Source: Schistocerca nitens (Eukaryota; Arthropoda; Insecta; Orthoptera; Acrididae). Taken from it: DNA of 64,000 nucleotides. The notes beneath the pieces are model-generated. The model did no database searches and had not been told where the DNA came from. It was given only the letters and a program-made list of their open reading frames with translations. The translations under genes were made by a program, and so were the position numbers. How positions within the stretch are numbered: the first letter of the stretch is position 1; each line of letters starts with the position of its first letter. Shown piece after piece: positions 9,986 through 21,398 of this stretch. The stretch covers positions 178,890,178 to 178,954,177 of the forward strand of contig NC_064622.1 of assembly GCF_023898315.1 (NCBI RefSeq). Direction: 5' to 3'.

Positions 9986-11339
9986 GACAGTGAAGGTAAG
10001 ATTTTTCCTAGCCTGCTTCAATTGATATGGTCCTTGCCTGATGCAATAGCAAGACATGGTGGAGTTCTCTCCAATGGACAGTAATTAGCGCTCTCTCAAC
10101 TTTGGATCAAAGTCACTTAAAACTTCTTCCTAAGTCCGTAAACTTATACCACATTCATACTCAAGGAAAGAACTAAGTTTCGAAAGCTACTGTATCTACC
10201 CGAGTATAAGACGATGCCCCCTTTTGTAAGAGGCTCCTTGAGAAAATTTATTTTTAACATATTCAGATTAACTATAATTACAAACTTTTATTGATGTAAG
10301 GAACCTGTCTAAGTAGTTAATATTACACCTATTCAATATTATGCCATTTATTCCTTGCCTACATTTTGATAATACAGGGAGAAATAAAATAAACAAAAAG
10401 AAATTGTTTACATCATTGCCTTTTTTTTTTTTACTTAGTCTGTCATCTGTAGTATCACTAATGGTAATCACCACCACCATCCTAACAGGGCAGCTCTGAA
10501 ACTTTGTCTCCGTTGTCACAAATATTTGGCTGTTTCTTTCGAATATGTCATGATTTCTGAGGTGGTTGTTAGTGTGGGACCCGAGAATCCAGTTTTTTTT
10601 TTAAACACACCGCGTATTTCGCTTGTGCATTGATGGGTGAATGTTTCCCCACGTCCCTTGCTTCCATACATGTTGTCTGTCTATCACTCCCTCATTAGCT
10701 GTGTAGAACCAGCAGCTGACACGCCCAATCATTCCAGTCATACCTCATGGAAAGGGTCAGTAATGTTGTGCAAAACAGTGAAGTATGTCACTGGCCCTCA
10801 TTTAGGCTTGTAATGTCTCCTGGAGAAATGTATGCTATTCTTGAGTATTTGTCCAATTTTAAAGTCAATCCGATTCAGAGTGCAAATGGATTTAGGAAAA
10901 CTGCAGTTTAAACATGTAGATCTTAATAAAAAGCTGAAGTATGCAGTATACATTCCCATGGTTGGCTGCATGATGAAATTTCAGCCTGCTCAACACTGTC
11001 CTCTTGGCACTCATTATATTTATCAGCCAAGCTGAGTCACTTCCCCCTCCAACTTTCTGTAGTGCTGTGCTGGAGCTATAGTGAAACATGAACAGTAATA
11101 TCTTTTGCACTGTAGGTCATAAATGTAACAACAGCAACTAATATGTATATAAAAGATCACAGTCACCATCACTCATCCCACGATCCACATTGGATCTTCC
11201 TGATGTAATTTATTCTTGTGACAACAATTACAGTCAGTTTAATACAACTTATTTCGTTTGTTACACATTTCATTGTGAATTAACTTTCCTTTTCGTTTCA
11301 TCTGGATGTGTGATAATCTTGTTCTAAAGCTGATTAAAA
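9986..11339. other. AT-rich intergenic stretch
   Basis: No gene recognised. Apart from a possible pogo-like terminus at 10199-10260 I see no structured element. A poly-T run lies near 10420. Confidence 0.4.
10199..10260 (+). repeat. Possible pogo/Tigger-like terminus
   Basis: CCCGAGTATAAGACGATGCC resembles the subterminal GACTATAAGACACACC of the pogo-like element at 43364. No partner end or transposase was found nearby, so it may be a solo fragment or chance similarity. Confidence 0.35.
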
Positions 11340-11610
11340 AGGTACTTGCCCTTTAGAACTGAAGCATTGATTGATGTCCATGTTAGTGCTTCAGTTTCCT
11401 TTGGGCTTACAAGGAATAATAGGAAAATCGGAATTGGAAGAGAAGTCGGACAAGGAATTCCATCACCTAAGCTATCCTCAGCCATATTAGAGGATGTTTT
11501 TAGTTCTTCAAACTGGGGTAACTTAAAAAGGAATACATGCTAATGGAACATATTTGAACCATCTTCTTTTTGCAGGTGACTTTGGAATACCACTACTGCA
11601 AATAAACAGT
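11340..11610 (+). pseudogene. RTE-like LINE reverse transcriptase fragment
   Basis: Translation gives IGIGREVGQGIPSPKLSSAI then LEDVFSSSNW, followed in a shifted frame by KGIHANGTYLNHLLFAGDF. This matches the RTE-type RT order GVRQGDxxSPKLF...FADD, with FADD decayed to FAGD. It is a short, damaged 5'- and 3'-truncated piece. Confidence 0.6.
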
Positions 11611-12010
11611 TGCACTGAATGGAAGAATGTTGCAGGAAATCAATTCTAATAAATCTAAAATCTATACATATTATTAAACTGAAGTCTCCGCTGTATTTTT
11701 CTATCTTTATGTTACAGCTAATCTTTGGAATTGCTGTGGTAATTTTGGTACAGTTTTCATTAATAGGCAGACTTATTTACAAGGAAGGTTTGTTTATATA
11801 TTTACCACAAATTGTAACTCTGATGAGTTATTTGGCTGTGCTATCTTTTTGAAGCTGGGGCATGTTGCTAGTAATGTATAACCAATGTCTGAAAAAGAAA
11901 TTACTACAAATTAATAAGTCGTAGACTCAGATAAATATTTACACACTGTGAGCCACCTTATGTTATGGTATGTGGCTGAGAGAACTACATGTTTCACTAC
12001 CACTTTCTTC

Positions 12011-12206
12011 TGTGGGAGTTTGGGTCCTTATCACTATAAATAACAACCCGTTGATCCACTTGTTAAAACAATGAGCACATTTATTGTCACACTTCAGATA
12101 TACGTCACTACACATCGAAAGTATCATATAGACAGAACATAATGGCCCCCTTTGCCCAAAGAGTTTTTGCATGCCAGAGATGTTACGGCACGTCAGTGTT
12201 GCCACA
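12011..12206 (-). repeat. 3' LTR of the gypsy element
   Basis: 196 bp, about 95% identical by eye to 17537-17732. On the + strand it begins directly after CTTC at 12007-12010. Confidence 0.93.
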
Positions 12207-12227
12207 GTCCCCCCCTCCCCTCCCCCT
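12207..12227 (-). promoter_or_regulatory. Polypurine tract
   Basis: On the - strand GGGGGAGGGGAGGGGGGGAC abuts the 3' LTR, the expected plus-strand priming site of the element. Confidence 0.75.
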
Positions 12228-12595
12228 GCAGTGCGGAGCAGGAGGCTCTGGCTGTTGTGGGGGGAGGGTGCAGGTGTCGCGCCGTCTTCGTCCGGAGGGG
12301 GAACTGGGCGGGGCCGGGGTTCGAGCCCTTTTGGATGGAAAAATGTAATCACGGTGCCACACCGGTGGGAGTATGTGGCGACCGGTTCGTGAGGTGACAG
12401 AGGGGGTGGGGGGAATAGACGGAGACACGGGGTACAACACGTACAGTGTCCCCATGGTGTCAATGAAAGACTGAATGAGGGAAGGATCTTAGGAATCGGG
12501 GATTGGTGAGGAGTGGAGAACGGAAAGTTGGAAGGTGTCGGCGGCGGTGGAGCGGGGAGGAGCGTGGATGACTAAGAGAGAATCATTTGTGGTAG

Positions 12596-13850
12596 TTATA
12601 CAGATGTCAGATGGTGAAAAGTGTGAGAAGTCGATGGAGACGGTAGTGGGTTGTTGAATGTCGTGTGAGAAGTGTGTGACGGGCATAGCAGGAGAGGGTG
12701 CGGTGAAGGGCGTGGACCCTGGTCTCTGCCCAGTGCGGGTTCCCGGCGTTGGGGAAGGGGGCATGGCCGGCGTGTCATCCTTGAGGAGGCGGCAGTGTGG
12801 AGGTCGTCGTCCATCATGGTTGGTGGTGTCGGGTCGCTGGAGGTGTTGTCGTCTGCAGTGACCCACGCCGACTTGAGTCGAGACACTGACACTGTCGAGG
12901 GTTTGCCTTTGATACAGATGTCGAATGTATTCGACGAGCGCCTAAGTACCCTGTAAGGGCCTGTGTATGGGGGTTGCAGGGGGGCGCGCACTGTATCGTT
13001 CCTAAGCATCACAGCTTCACACATGGCTAACCGCAGGTGCACGAATGTTTTAGGCGGAGTGTGTGCTTTGGGAGCGGGTGCTCTCTGCGCTCGTAACGTC
13101 TGTCGTATGTTCTCAATTAGCACGGGGTATTCAATGCTATCTTGGAGCGGTGAAGGCTCGACAAACTCGGCTGGTAGGGTCAGTGGCTCGCCATAGAGCA
13201 CTTCAGCCACCGAGCACTGCAGGTCATCTTTATATACAGAATGGAGGCCTAGCAGTATCCACGGGAGGGCGTGTAACCACCATTCCTCGTGGCACGTTAG
13301 CGCTGTCTTTAATGTGCGGTGCCATTGTTCCACTAAGCCGTTTGATTGGGGGTGGTAGGCTGTCGTGCGAATGCGGCCGATGCCGAAGAGCTCGCACATT
13401 TTTGTGAAGAGGACAGCCTCGAATTGACGGCTTTGGTCTGTAGTAATGGTTTTGGGGCAGCCGAAACGTGCGACCCATGTGGAGAGGACAGCGTTGGCGA
13501 CTGTTTTGGCCGAAATATCGGCTAGAGGGGTTCCCTCGACCAATCTAGTTGTTTTGTCGATAAAAGTAAGCAAGTATTGGTAACCATCCACCTGGGGAAG
13601 GGGGCCAGCAATGTCGATGTGGATATGGCGGAGGCTGCCAGAAGGAGAGGGGAAGACACCTGAGGGGGGCGTGCAGTGGCGTCCGACTTTGGACCGCTGG
13701 CACGAAATACAAGTGCGACACCAGTCGCGACAGTCTTTGCGAACCGAAGGCCATACGAAACGCTCGGCAATGATGCGCGTGGTTGCGCAAACCTCGGGTG
13801 GGTGAGACTATGCAGTGCGTCAAACACCGAGCGACGCAAAGAGGAGGGGG
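12596..13850 (-). pseudogene. Gypsy integrase
   Basis: The frame is open from about 13800 to 12596. It shows the zinc-binding tail RDWCRTCISCQRSKVGRH, the core start LRHIHIDIAGPLPQVDG, a second Asp in TITTDQSRQFEA and the Glu in QSNGLVEQWHRTLK; the D-to-E spacing is 35 residues by my count, the DD35E rule. The C-terminal GPYRVLRRSSNTFDICIKGK resembles the GPY/F module. The residue after the second Asp differs from the usual DRGxQF. A frameshift near 13800 separates the HH part (HSLTHP). The tail beyond is proline-rich. It inserts the DNA copy into the genome. Confidence 0.85.
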
Positions 13851-15290
13851 CGAGGCACGCCAGTGGAAGTGTCACACCATAGCTCTGAGCATGTGCCGGG
13901 GATTGTCTTGCACGCCAGGCGCAGAGAGTGATTATTGTCAGATAAAAGGCTCGCCAAGGAGTCATCATTTGTTTGCGCTCGAGCAAGAGCGTCGAAGTCG
14001 ATTGAGGAAGATATGCCCGACATCCAGGAGAAATAATCAGTGGCTATGTTGTCGGATCCCCAAACATGTTGTAGATTAGTTGTGTATTGTGAAATGAGGT
14101 CGAAATAACAGAACCTCCTAGGAGGTGGGGCGGCTGGAGGGTTTGTGAGTGCTTGGGCGAGAGGTTTGTGATCTGTAAAGATCGCGAGGGGGCGTCCCTC
14201 GACATCTTCGCGGAAATATCTAATGGCTTCGTAGACAGCTAAGAGCTTTCTGTCGAAAGCGGACCATTGCACTGAGAGGGAGAAAGTTTTTTTGAAAAGA
14301 ATTTAAGGGGTTGCACCACCTCTCCTTGAAGTACTGCACCGTTAGATATTTCGCTAATGTCCGTGGTGAGCGATAGTGTTGCATCCGGGTGTGGATGGGC
14401 AAGGGTGATGGCTTCCGCGAGTGCGGATTTGAGTTTTTTGAAAGATGCACACATGACCTCTGTCCACGGCACGCGCCTGTCGCCTTACGTTTGTGGCCCA
14501 TGCAGTGCATCTGTGAGGGGGACCTGTAGTTCGGTGGCTCTTGGAATGTGGCAGCAGAAAACATTGATCATTCCTAAGAACCGGCAGAGTTCATGGTATG
14601 TTTCTGGTATCGGCAGCTGTTTGATGATGTCTATTTTCTCTTGTGTGGGCCGGATACCATAGGCTGAAACTATGTGTCCCAGAAAAACAACAGAATCCTG
14701 TCTCAGTTTGCATTTGTCTTTGTTGATGATCACACTGTGGGATTGTAATGTGTCAAACAGTGCCCGGATGTGAAGCTCGTGTTCCTCCCGAGAGGAAGAA
14801 AAGATCAAAATGTCGTCCAGGTACACGTAGCAGAAAGGTGGGGGTCGTAACACTGTATCTAAGTACCTCTGCCAGGTTTGGGTGGTGTTTTTCAATCCGT
14901 AAAGCATGTAAACATATTTGAAAAGGCCAAAGGGTGTAGTGATGACCGTTTTAGGGATATCTTGTTCGTACATTGGTATTTGGTGATACGCTTTCTCACA
15001 GTTTACCACACCTAAAATTTTAGCGCCTGCCAACTGAGAAGCGAAGTCCTGAATGTTCGGTACTGGATAATTGTCCATGATTGTGCGGTCATTGAGACGT
15101 CTATAGTCACCACAGAGTCTGTAGGAACCATCCTTCTTCGGTGTGAGATGAATCGGTGACGACCAGTCACTGGAGGATGGGCGTACAATGGCTGCTTTTA
15201 ATAGGTCCGAGATGATTGCTTTCGCTGCTTTGAGTTTGTGTGGATTCAGGCGTCATGGTCGGTGTCTGACCGGAGGGCCCTCAGTCATAT
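13850..15290 (-). pseudogene. Gypsy reverse transcriptase and RNase H
   Basis: From about 15280: TEGPPVRHRP, IVRPSSSDWSSPIHLTPKKD, CGDYRRLNDRTIMDNYPVP, NCEKAYHQIPMYEQDIPKTV, MLYGLKNTTQTWQRYLD and the catalytic CYVYLDDILIFSSS (YLDD), then FLGHIVSAYGIRPTQEKIDI and the connection. RNase H follows after a frame change: TLSLTTDISEISNGAVLQGE, then FDRKLLAVYEAIRYFREDVE and LAIFTDHKPLAQAL. The RT core from 15078 to 14485 is open for 197 residues; one stop lies upstream and at least one frameshift separates RT from RNase H and splits RNase H. Confidence 0.88.
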
Positions 15291-15420
15291 TGAGTTTGTG
15301 ACATGCGCCACTTGTGATTGATAACATGCTACGCGCGCGGGGTGCGTCATTAGCGTTCAAACACTCGTGCAGTAAGTCAATGATTTGAGCACACGCCGGT
15401 TTGTGAGAAGAGTGAATACC

Positions 15421-16113
15421 TCAAAGTGAGGCGAGTTTGGATTTCGTACTCTGTAATGTCTGTTTGGTACGCTCAATAAGGGAGGTGAGCTTGGCCTGCA
15501 TTTGCTGGAGTTCACTGATTTCTTGTCGTTGTAGTAGCACGTCACAACTTTTACTAGTTGACTTGGCCGCAAGAAGAGCACATTCGGTCTGCAATAGTGA
15601 AATGTCAATGTTTGTTGACCGAATGGGTGATACAGATGCAGTGGCCATGAGGGCAGTAGTCTTTTGCCAAGGTTGATGCACTATTGTACTTCGCGGAATG
15701 TCAAGTGAAAATTTGTGGTGACGCAGAAAGTCAATGCCTAAGACCGGACAAGCCACCTGTGACACATGAAAAGTCCACGAAAACTTCAAGTCTTTTGACA
15801 GTTTGAGCGTTACAGGTGCCGTACCTAACACTTTGATATGAGAGTCACTAGCCGCGCAGAACAGTCTGGGCGAGGAAGTTAACATGGTAGGCGCGAGAGC
15901 TGGGGGTATTACACTCATATCAGCACCACTGTCAATGAGGAATTTAGTTCCTGAGACGAGGTCAAGAGCGAATAGACAACCGTCAGCGCTTACCGTATTA
16001 GATGCTGTTGCTGCTGTAAGGCATCTTTTTTCCTGTGCGCGAGATGTTGCGCGTATGGCGCCTTGCGAGCTGCATTTCCTGCCGCGTCGCCGAAGCTGGT
16101 GTGGAACCAACAC
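15421..16113 (-). pseudogene. Gypsy gag C-terminus / protease
   Basis: Open frame of 230 residues. Its centre reads GTKFLIDSGADMSVIPP: DSGAD is the aspartic protease active site (D-S/T-G) of retroelement proteases, cleaving the polyprotein. Beyond it, VACPVLGIDFLRHHKFSLD fits the second conserved protease motif. The region just 5' (16260-16113, other frame) contains CWFHTSFGDAA, a Gag C-terminal zinc-binding-like stretch. The C-terminal half (SLLQTECALLAAKSTSK...) is a coiled-coil-like spacer before RT. Confidence 0.75.
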
Positions 16114-16384
16114 AGTGGCCAGGCTGCGTTAGGCAGGGGTGATGTAGAGCTCTTGGTGTCGGCTGTGTCCGTTGTGGAGCGTTGCAGTGTGGTGTCGGTT
16201 GTCATGGCGGATGTCGTGGAGGCTGTATCTGGTTCCCCGCGACGGCGGGTAGATGTCACCACTGTCGCAGCGTGAGTGCTGAGGAAGCGAGCTCACCCGA
16301 ATCCTGGAGGTGGAAGGGGGGAAGGGGGGGGGGGGTGACGTGCTGTTGAGATCGCTACCCCCACTCTTCATACTGTGCACTCAC

Positions 16385-16915
16385 CTGTTAATAATCCTGA
16401 AAGCTCGATCCGCGACCGAAAGCTTCTCGTCCTAGGTGCTGTTGGTGAGCAGCAGGAGCTGTAGTTGTAATGCTTCCAGCATTTTGATGAGCCACATCAA
16501 CCATAACGCTGTATCGGGTAGCAAATCCACTGGTGCGAGGGCGTGGAGTCATCGCCGTAGTCCCGATGGGGTGAGGTCGTCCAGTTGTTTCTCATGAATG
16601 ATCTGATGAATACTCTCGTGAAGAGCTCGAGAAAGTTTTTCACAAATTAGTCTTTTCGCGTTCGTATATTTTGGTGAAGGCGGAGGGCTGATCACAGTGT
16701 CGCTAATCAAATCCAAATGGTCATGCAAATGTCCCACCAAACACATGAAGCGTGATTCTTCTGAGTCAATGCCTGTGGCGGCGAATATAGAGTCGACTAA
16801 CGCGAACCATGTGTTGGGCTGCGTTTTTTCAAAAATCGGCAGTTTAGGTAACTTAGTTGGTTTGGAATCCACGACCACTGGGTGTGTGAGAACCACAGGT
16901 GTGGGAGCAGTCAGT
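16385..16915 (-). pseudogene. Gypsy gag (capsid region)
   Basis: The open part (16896-16549) contains LPKLPIFEKTQPNTWFALVD, LVGHLHDHLDLISD and LHESIHQIIHEKQLDDLTPS, the pattern of CsRn1-type Gag (PxFxxxxPxxWFxxVEAxF ... HLxxRTPSxxLR). After a stop the same fold continues as ALAPVDLLPDTALWLMWL. A related Gag occurs at 31277-31846. A frame interruption near 16550 makes it non-functional. Confidence 0.75.
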
Positions 16916-16927
16916 ATGGCATCTGCC

Positions 16928-16946
16928 GGGGGGGGGGGGGGGGGGG
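16928..16946. repeat. Poly-G run
   Basis: Nineteen consecutive G on the + strand at the gag 5' end. Confidence 0.9.
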
Positions 16947-17521
16947 TGTTAGGCCCGGAGACCCGTAAACTGTTACACCCCTCGGATCGGTTGTTATTGC
17001 TGTCTGGTGTCTAGCAAAATTGGGCAAGGTACTAGGGGAGGTCACTGTTCAGTTTGATCAGAAAATTGAGGCTCTGCGTAGCCAGGCATGGAACCAATTC
17101 ATGGTGCGGATGATGTAGCAGCCGTGTAGTGACACTGCTCCGAAAGTTGGTGCAAAGTTCTGAGGGGGGGGCTTGCGCACCCCTGAGCAAGCGACGTTAG
17201 CAGTGGAATGTCTGGATCTCTTTTCACACTTTGTGATCGAAAGAACGATCTTGAGGCAAGATGGTGGGTGGTACGTACGTGTTGTCTGTTAGTGTTGTGG
17301 TACTGCAATCCACTCGCAGGTCGGAGGGCCTTGAAATGCTTGATGTATAGAGTCCATGCTTAGTGCAGGTGGGTGGCATGGTCGGATTCTGACCGTAGAA
17401 ATCGTACGGCGGTACACCTCATTGCATAGGCGACATGACGATACAGGCGGTTCACTCGTATACACATGATTGTTATTGTTATTGAACTCAGGTAGAACAC
17501 AGGAAGAGCGTCACAAACTGT

Positions 17522-17535
17522 CGTCGGGGCCACCA
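17522..17535 (-). promoter_or_regulatory. Primer binding site, tRNA-Trp type
   Basis: Two bases inside the 5' LTR the - strand reads TGGTGGCCCCGACG, which differs by one base from the complement of the animal tRNA-Trp 3' end including CCA (TGGTGACCCCGACG, from memory). This is the site where minus-strand DNA synthesis would be primed. Confidence 0.7.
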
Positions 17536-17536
17536 A

Positions 17537-17732
17537 TGTGGGAGTTTGGGTCCTTATCGCTATAAATAACAACCCGTTGATCCACTTGTTAAAACAGTGA
17601 GCACTTTTATTGTCACACTTCAGATATACGTCATTACACATCGAAAGTATCACATAGACAGAACATAATGGCCGCCTTGGCCCAAAGAGTTTTTGCACGC
17701 CAGAGATGTTATGGCACATCAGTGTTGCCACA
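17537..17732 (-). repeat. 5' LTR of the gypsy element
   Basis: 196 bp, same length as its partner at 12011-12206, with the inverted TG...CA ends (TGTGG/CCACA). It lies 5' of gag in the element's orientation. Confidence 0.93.
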
Positions 17733-18355
17733 CTTCCTTTCCTGTTCCAGTTATGAGTAGTGTGCAGGAAGAATGTGTGAGCTCGTCTCTAATTTTAGCT
17801 TCATTTGCTTTTTGTGAGATATGTGTAGAAAGGAAACTACTTGCTGGCTGACTCTTCTAGGAGTGTACAGTACACTCTTGGAATTTTAATAGTAAACCAT
17901 ATTGTGATGCACAAAGGCTCTCTTGTAGCTTCTGCCACTGGAGATGGGTGTTTATCTCCATGACATTTTTGCACTCTAAACAAATCTGTGACAAATTGTT
18001 GCTCTTAGGATCTTCTCTATTTCGTGTATTGAACACATAGTAGAAGTTAAGGAACATGACATCCTTTTGGATCTCTTAGAAAGAGCAGAGTTCTGCATGG
18101 TCATTGTTTGTGGAATCCCTATTAATTCTTACAGAGGAGATTTTCGGTCTTCTGAAAGGTCACAGTAAATTAGCATAAGCCATGTTCCAAATTTCTACAA
18201 CATACTGTCAGTAATATAGAGCTGGAGTTGTGTGCGTCTGTTGAATGACCTTTATTGAAAATGGAAATGACCTGCACAATGTTTCCAATCATTTGGAATG
18301 ATTTAGTCTTCTAGTGACCTACAGTAGGCTGCTGCTAGAAGGGAAGAGTGCTTTT

Positions 18356-19089
18356 TGCAGTGGCAGATTTAAGTCTGGTGAGGGCCCCAGCAGTGCAAAA
18401 GTAGCTCTCCCAAAAATTAGCAGAAAAAACTGTACTGAATGTAGTGGAGTGTGTGGCCGCTGGTGGGCACAGGGCGTCAGGGGTGATCCTCTATTGTGTC
18501 TGTCAGCAGGCTTGGCATCAACATGTTAAAATCTGTATATGATATGAGAATAATCTTTCTTCTCAGCATTTCCCCCAACATAGAGCAAGGTCCATCTCCT
18601 TGTACATTAATTTCCACCTCTTGCAATCTTTAGCCCTCTCTTGCTGTGGACATAACATACTTTAGTATCTAGCCAGTGCTCATATGTTTAACAATAGCAT
18701 ATTATTAACCACAAAGTTTTGAAATAGTTTATCATAAGTACAAAGGGTTCCAAAATAATTAAAGAAAACCTAAATCCATGTTATCTCAGGGCAGGTGTAG
18801 CACAATGTTTCTGAAGTTTGGAGTGTGCTGTGTACTCTGTGGACATGTAAGCAATGCAGTAGTTTGTGTAGAGCACCTGGTTATTTTATCACCTACTTCT
18901 GTTTGGAAGTGGTCTGTAGCTGTTTATTCATTGTCTGTCCTGAACTGTGTCTTGCATTTATCTAACTGTGTATTTCACCAGTGTTGTTGTAGTGTTATCT
19001 GAATGTAGAAAGACTGCACCTGTTGCGTAAAAATGCAACAGGAACTGGTCATTGACCAAAAAAGTTGGGAAATGCATTGAACACTTAAT
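18356..19089. other. Unassigned stretch between two LINEs
   Basis: No coding motif or repeat recognised. Short open readings here lack any recognisable domain. Confidence 0.4.
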
Positions 19090-19834
19090 GGAATTCAGGC
19101 TGCTGTCATGGGCTGTGATAACATCGAGGCACCTGCAGTGAAAACTGTCGCACCTCTGAGACCCCCAAAGTCACTGCGCCTTCTAATACACCTGACGTGG
19201 TCAGTTTGCCCCTCAGGTTGTGTGGTAGACGTGTGGTCACAAAACCTATTCTAGAACTTGTTTGTTGTCTGGACAAGTGCAAAGGGTTGCTGGCCGTAGG
19301 GAATTCCAATATTAGTCAGGTGACAGGATCTCTCAGGGAAATAGCAGGCAGGTCCAGAGGGAAGGGTAGGGGCCACTCATTCAGTATATTTTGGGGGTGG
19401 GGAGTTGCTTATGAGGTGTGCAGCAGCCTTTTTTTGGCTCTTGAATGGTCTTGGTGCAACCTGCTGCAAATCTTGGCTCATGTAGGCATGAATGAGACCT
19501 AACACTTGGGTTTAGAGGCATTTCTTTTGGTTTTTGCCGATGGTTGGCTGAATTGGTGAAGACAGCTAGTCTCGAACATAGTGCGAAAGCTGAGCTAATA
19601 TTTTGTAGCATTGTTTTTAAACTGATTACGGTCCTCAGGTTTTAAGCTGTGTAAAGGGAAAACCATACAAAAAGGCAATTGTGTGATGACTTTTGTGTGG
19701 AGTTTTCAACCTTTGCTGTAGGATGGAGAAACTCCAGAACTTACCTTAATAAGTCAGGTGCACACAGGAAGCAGTTACTAAAGTATCGAGGAGCACATGT
19801 AGGTTTTTTAGGGAAGGAGAAACCCCTCCATAAC
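19090..19834 (+). pseudogene. CR1-like LINE ORF1-like esterase region
   Basis: Around 19280 the translation reads KCKGLLAVGNSNISQVTGSL, then CNLLQILAHVGMNET and LGLEAFLLVFADGWLN, and near 19755 SQVHTGSSY. These follow the order of the GDSL-like ORF1 of locust CR1-type LINEs as I remember it. Stops are frequent. Confidence 0.6.
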
Positions 19835-20698
19835 CAGGTGCAAATCCTAGCGGGAGGGGGGGGGAGGGGGGGGGGGAATCTCAGGATGCACTCACACTCC
19901 TAAACTTTTCTGATAACATTTATCTTTGTACATTCAGTAATTTCCAAAATATTCAGCTAGCTTACAAAGATAAAGTAGCTTGAAAACTTAAAAGTTGCCA
20001 AAATAGCTAGAAGTTCTAAAAAATTGTAGACTTTGTTTAACACAAGCTTTCAGTTGCATTCTAGTGTGCAATGATTTTCAGCTGGACTGGATGTAGAAAA
20101 TGTTTCAGCACGGAAAAGGTACCCATTCCTAGACTGATCATACTTGCGGCGAGAAACTAATCTGATATGGTTCATGAATCCACAGACCAAACTGGCAAAC
20201 TCCAGGTAGCTGAGTAATGAAAAGGCGAAAGATGAAAGACCACCCACTAAGGAAAAATAATAAAGAGTGAAAATAGATCGAAACAATAGCCATAATCTGC
20301 AGATCTGTATTCACAACCTTAATGCTCAGTGAAATATTTATAACGGTGTAGTGCACATTTGATTTTATAATGTATGAATTATGAAAGTGTGTTGCTATTA
20401 TATTTCTTAAAACAATTACATGGTACAGCTATTTCTCCAATTTTTGGAAAAAAGGTTTTCAAATGGTATATTTTTCTGAACTGCAATTTCTTGGGAGTTA
20501 AGCTAAAGCATGTACTGAGGAGTTCTGTAAATAAATTATTATATTAAAACATTTAATGTATTTTATCATTAAAATCTTAAGGACCTGCAGCTTGTTAAAA
20601 ATGGAAGTGACTTCAAATTATATTTGGGGGGGAGGGGGGCGGGGGACAGTAACAAACTGTGATCATTCCCCCAAAACTGAATCCTAGATCTGCGACTG
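19835..20698. mobile_element. hAT-like MITE (864 bp)
   Basis: Ends are CAGGTGCAAATCCTAG on the left and, on the - strand from the right, CAGTCGCAGATCTAGG: short imperfect inverted ends beginning CAG. Flanks TCCATAAC (19827-19834) and TCCACAAG (20699-20706) agree at 6 of 8 bases, the 8-bp duplication expected for hAT. G-rich tracts lie just inside both ends. No transposase is recognised inside. Confidence 0.55.
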
Positions 20699-21398
20699 TC
20701 CACAAGCCTGGTAAAACCCAATAAATACTTAGGGTAGCATTTGTCATTTCAGACAAGAGTAAGGAAATGTTGACATAGTATTAGTTACCTGTTGGAACAT
20801 CAATGGGGATCTCCCATGACTAGTCTCACTTACAAACGCTAGTAATTTGCACGTAGTACTTAAAGAAAGCTGACTGAAGAGAGAACTGAATGGTGAGAAA
20901 ATTTTTAGTTACAGTCAGATTATAGATCACAATAATAACTGGACACTGGTGGTGATAATATCTAGTTAGATTAGTACAGAATCAGATTGTGAAATAATTT
21001 GGGTGAAGTTAAGTGTTTATGTTGGATCAAATAGAGTGCTTCACATACCCCCTGCCTACCTAGGGACATATAGTGACAGAACATTTCAAGGAAAATGTGG
21101 AGAAGATCACTCGTAAATTTTGTTATACACTGAAGAGCCAAAGAAACTGGTACACCTGCCTATGATATCGTGCAGGGCCCCTGTGAGCATGCAGTAGTGC
21201 TGCAACACGACTGGAATGGACTCGACTAATGTCTGAAGTAGTGCTGGAGGAAACTGACACGATGAATCCTGCAAGGCTGTTCATAAATCCATAAGAGTAC
21301 AAGAGGGTGGAGATCTCTTCTGAACAGCACATTGCAAGGCATCCCAGATATGCTCAATAATGGTCATGTCTGGGGAGTTTGGTGGCCAGCGAAGTGTT

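Larger units (their letters stand above)
12011..17732 (-). mobile_element. Ty3/gypsy LTR retrotransposon (CsRn1-like), complete but decayed
   Basis: Two 196-bp LTRs (12011-12206, 17537-17732) start TGTGGGAGTTTGG and end GTTGCCACA; they are flanked by the 4-bp duplication CTTC (12007-12010 and 17733-17736). Internal order on the - strand is gag, protease, RT, RNase H, integrase. A primer site resembling the tRNA-Trp 3' end and a purine tract are in the expected places. I count 10 mismatches between the LTRs (about 5%), so it is an old insertion. The internal region has several frameshifts and stops. The tRNA-Trp primer and gag/RT style point to the CsRn1 clade. Confidence 0.9.
11935..18355 (-). 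mobile_element. CR1-like LINE fragment split by the Ty3/gypsy element
   Basis: The 3' terminal part (11935-12010, CACTGTGAGCCACCTTATG) and the coding part (17737-18355) are continuous with the LINE at 38757-41463 when the LTR element is removed: TTTCCTGTTCCAG at 17740 lines up with the same segment there (reverse of about 41370). Further up, 18010-18350 corresponds on the - strand to RT linker and fingers (SLED..IPNDWKHCAGHFHFQ). Heavily decayed. Confidence 0.7.

Noticed and set aside
10627-11000. Possible exon at 10832-11035
   Set aside because: No splice context or domain; only a chance open frame.
12142-13407. Several + strand open readings of 60-114 codons
   Set aside because: They lie antisense to the gypsy integrase and LTR; GC-rich shadow frames without domain features.
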